From: Methylobacterium sp. WL119
GTDB taxonomy: Bacteria; Pseudomonadota; Alphaproteobacteria; Rhizobiales; Beijerinckiaceae
DNA: 64,000 bases
Assembly (NCBI RefSeq): GCF_008039875.1
Contig: NZ_VRUU01000005.1
Coordinates: forward strand, 1 to 64,000
Direction of reading: 5' to 3'
Position 1 is the first letter of the stretch, and each line of letters begins with the position of its first letter. The position numbers were made by a program, and so were the translations under genes. Below are positions 62,231-64,000 of the stretch, in pieces. The notes beneath the pieces were generated by a model. That model saw nothing but the letters and a program-made list of their open reading frames with translations, made no database searches and was not told the DNA's origin.

Positions 62231-63513
62231 TCCGCGGCTGCGACGAGCATGGTGCCGCGCACCGCGCCGTCTTCGATGACGATGGCGGCCGACCGGCCGG
62301 ACTGAACGACCTCGATCCAGACCTGGTAGTCCGAGGCCTGGGCCATCTCGGCGAGGATCCGCATGGCTTCCTCGTCGAGGAGTGAGCCGTCCTGGACGCG
62401 GATCACGCGGAGCTTCGGGTTCGCGGCCATGGCGATCGCGACGGAGGTCCGCAGCTGCTCGGCGCTCGACGCCTGGTCGAACGGCACGCCGTCCAGCAGG
62501 ATCTCGTCGTCGCCGAACTCGATTCCCGGCACCGGCAGGTCGGCCTTCGCGATCGCCTCGCGCTTGGCCGCGGTGCGCTCGTCCATCGCCTTCGTCAGCG
62601 CGGCGGACGTGGCCTCGGCTTCCGCGGCGCGGGCTTCGATGCGGGCGCGCTCCTCGCGGCGGGCGACCAGCGCGTTGACGCGGCCGGCGTCGGCGATACG
62701 CTCCCGCAGGGCGGCGGTGTCGATCTGTTTCGGCAGGGTCTCGGCGTTGGCGAGCTGCCCGCGCTTCTGGTCGGCGGATCCCTCGGCATCGCGCAGACGG
62801 TCGTTAAGCGCCGCGATCTCAGCGCGGATGCGCTCGGCCTCGATGTCCAGCCGTTTTACCTCGGCGGCAGCAGCCTCACGGTTGGCGCGCCGCCGCTCGA
62901 TGAGCGCATTCTGCTCGCCGGCCCGCTCCATTTCCGCGACGAGCGCCGCGTCGTCGACACGCTCGGCCGGAGCGTCGGCCGGGATCTCGATGCCGGCGGC
63001 CTGCGAGCGGAGCGTCCGCGCGTCCCGGTTCCAGGCGGTGCGCCGGTCGAAGTCCTCTTTGTTCGCCTTCTCGATCGCGGCGAAGTCGACGCCGGGGACG
63101 AAGCGCTTCAGCGCCTCCATCTGCGCCTTGCCGTCCATCCGGGTGAAGGCCAGCGGATCGAACGACAAGGCGCCGAGGAGCGCGTCGAGCATCTTTTGGG
63201 GCGACGGGTAGCGGGCGCCCTCCTCGCTCTCGACGACGAGAGTCGTGGCGAAGGTCTCGTCCTCGCGCTTCTTGAAGGTGCGCACGACCTTGATCTCGCC
63301 GAGGTCGAGCCGGATGCGGGCCTCGTTCTCGCCCTTGCGGATCGGCACCGCCTGGATGTGCGTGGTGCCCGAGAGGGCCCACCAGATCGCGTCGAGGACG
63401 GAGCTCTTGCCCTGCCCGTTCCGCCCGGTGATCTCGACGATGTTGCCGTCGGGCTCGATCGACACGGCGCGGAGCCGCTTCACGTTCTCGGCCTGCAGTT
63501 GAACGATCTTCAT
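62227..63513 (-). CDS. AAA/SMC-type ATPase with coiled coil (RecF/Rad50-like)
   Basis: Predicted 428-residue ATPase. Residues 1-100 hold the N-terminal half-domain with Walker A EITGRNGQGKSSVLDAIWWA. Residues about 170-320 are Ala/Glu/Arg-rich coiled coil. The C-terminal part (SSAEQLRTSVAIAMAANPKL, RVIRVQDGSLLDEEAM) holds a signature-like and a divergent Walker B region. Shorter than host SMC, RecN or Rad50 proteins. It is directly upstream of and overlapping the YqaJ nuclease, suggesting a two-part DNA-end processing complex. Confidence 0.9.
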   Translation of the reverse strand: MKIVQLQAENVKRLRAVSIEPDGNIVEITGRNGQGKSSVLDAIWWALSGTTHIQAVPIRKGENEARIRLDLGEIKVVRTFKKREDETFATTLVVESEEGARYPSPQKMLDALLGALSFDPLAFTRMDGKAQMEALKRFVPGVDFAAIEKANKEDFDRRTAWNRDARTLRSQAAGIEIPADAPAERVDDAALVAEMERAGEQNALIERRRANREAAAAEVKRLDIEAERIRAEIAALNDRLRDAEGSADQKRGQLANAETLPKQIDTAALRERIADAGRVNALVARREERARIEARAAEAEATSAALTKAMDERTAAKREAIAKADLPVPGIEFGDDEILLDGVPFDQASSAEQLRTSVAIAMAANPKLRVIRVQDGSLLDEEAMRILAEMAQASDYQVWIEVVQSGRSAAIVIEDGAVRGTMLVAAAE

Positions 63514-63519
63514 AGCTGG

Positions 63520-63858
63520 CTACTCCGCGGCGTCGGGAAGGCGGCCGCGGTTCATCCGCTCGGCCTGCTGGCGGCTCTCGGCGCGGACGGCCGCGACGTG
63601 ATGGGGGTCGAGTGGCGCGGCGACGTCGGGCGCCGGGACGCCACAGCCGGCGTTGATGGCGGTCGCGATGGTCTCGGCGAGCGCGTGGTCGGACGCGGCC
63701 GATCCGGTCGGGATCAGCACGGCGAACACCTTGCCGTCGGCGTCGACGAGGGCGCGCAGGGCGCCCTCCCCGGTGCGCACCGGTAGGCGCACGCCCTGGG
63801 CGGTGAGGCTCTTGCGCCTGTGGGCCAGGGTGAGATTGGCGCGGGTGTAGGGGCTCAT
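63520..63858 (-). CDS. Small hypothetical phage protein
   Basis: Predicted 112-residue protein without recognised domain: a basic N-terminus (YTRANLTLAHRRKSLTAQGV), a short strand pattern (RALVDADGKVFAVLIPTG) and a charged helical C-terminus. It starts at an ATG overlapping the upstream partial gene (ATGA) and ends 6 bp before the ATPase start, so it is part of the same leftward operon. Confidence 0.75.
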   Translation of the reverse strand: MSPYTRANLTLAHRRKSLTAQGVRLPVRTGEGALRALVDADGKVFAVLIPTGSAASDHALAETIATAINAGCGVPAPDVAAPLDPHHVAAVRAESRQQAERMNRGRLPDAAE

Positions 63859-64000
63859 GGGCGCACCTCGGCGGCGTGGGAGATCAGGACGGTGCCGCCC
63901 GCGATGCCGACCGGCTCGAACAGGCCGGCGGCGCGGAGGGCGGCGAAGTGGCGGGGCGAGGCACCGGCGAGGTCGGCGTCGGCGAGGGTGACGCCGCGCC
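63855..64000 (-). CDS. Partial phage gene, C-terminal 47 residues
   Basis: The open frame enters from the right edge and ends at TGA 63855-63857, overlapping the next ATG (ATGA). Visible residues end FEPVGIAGGTVLISHAAEVR plus Pro. Too short to assign; it shows that the leftward operon continues beyond the window. Confidence 0.6.
   Translation of the reverse strand, partial: RGVTLADADLAGASPRHFAALRAAGLFEPVGIAGGTVLISHAAEVRP

Larger units (their letters stand above)
54960..64000. mobile_element. Integrated element, probable prophage (right end outside window)
   Basis: It begins at the tRNA-Thr fragment and carries an integrase, an excisionase-like gene, DUF5131, a low-GC cargo pair and a leftward phage-like early operon with PAPS-reductase-like protein, HTH protein, YqaJ-type exonuclease and Rad50-like ATPase. 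No structural, portal or lysis genes are visible, so a plasmid- or ICE-like element cannot be excluded; these could lie to the right. Confidence 0.85.

Noticed and set aside
54960..64000. CRISPR array or rRNA genes in the accessory region
   Set aside because: No regularly spaced repeats and no rRNA-like stretches were seen here or elsewhere in the window.

Overview
The window is GC-rich chromosomal DNA of an alphaproteobacterium, most likely Methylobacterium or a close Hyphomicrobiales relative. This rests on the GC and codon bias, the Omp25/31-type porin, the minCDE, typA and gyrA neighbourhood, the combined glycogen-trehalose cluster, and the sulfonate/sulfone scavenging genes. No rRNA genes or CRISPR arrays were seen. 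The assignment comes from family recognition, not a database search.

Layout, left to right. 1-2167: the 3' part of carA, then three tiny overlapping ORFs for hydrophilic disordered proteins. 2168-6645: a palindromic repeat, typA with a clear terminator, and a DUF3649/PepSY/DUF3325 inner-membrane operon of the siderophore-utilisation type. 6916-9783: two tandem minC genes followed by minD and minE. 9950-11289: a PRC-barrel secreted protein and an epoxide-hydrolase-like enzyme. 11357-27363: a leftward cluster treZ, malQ-treY fusion, GH13-glgE fusion, treS-maltokinase fusion, glgB. It would interconvert glycogen, trehalose, maltose and maltose-1-phosphate. 27784-33877: gyrA, a porin, coaD, and two cyclophilins flanking a TonB-C-like secreted protein. 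34600-35004: a small ORF and tRNA-Gly(TCC).

35083-43534 is a divergent sulfur-scavenging island. Leftward run an FMN reductase, two tandem sulfonate-binding proteins, permease, ATPase and SsuD monooxygenase; rightward run SfnG and SfnB. Two copies of one palindrome lie in the shared promoter region. 43541-54578 holds ordinary genes: dapD, several alpha/beta hydrolases (one lacking the nucleophile serine), an SDR, a cyclic-nucleotide-binding protein, an O6-alkylguanine transferase, an OmpR-type regulator, an L,D-transpeptidase, an MFS transporter and an FAD oxidoreductase.

From about 54960 to beyond the right edge lies an integrated element, probably a prophage. It starts at a 3' fragment of tRNA-Thr(CGT), followed by a tyrosine integrase with an antisense-overlapping excisionase-like gene. 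Next is a lower-GC cargo segment: a three-Cys DUF5131 protein head-to-head with a HEPN-like candidate, then a two-TM protein. A tightly overlapping leftward operon follows, with a PAPS-reductase-like protein, an HTH protein, a YqaJ-type exonuclease and a Rad50-like ATPase. The intact tRNA-Thr and the other end of the element should lie to the right of this window.
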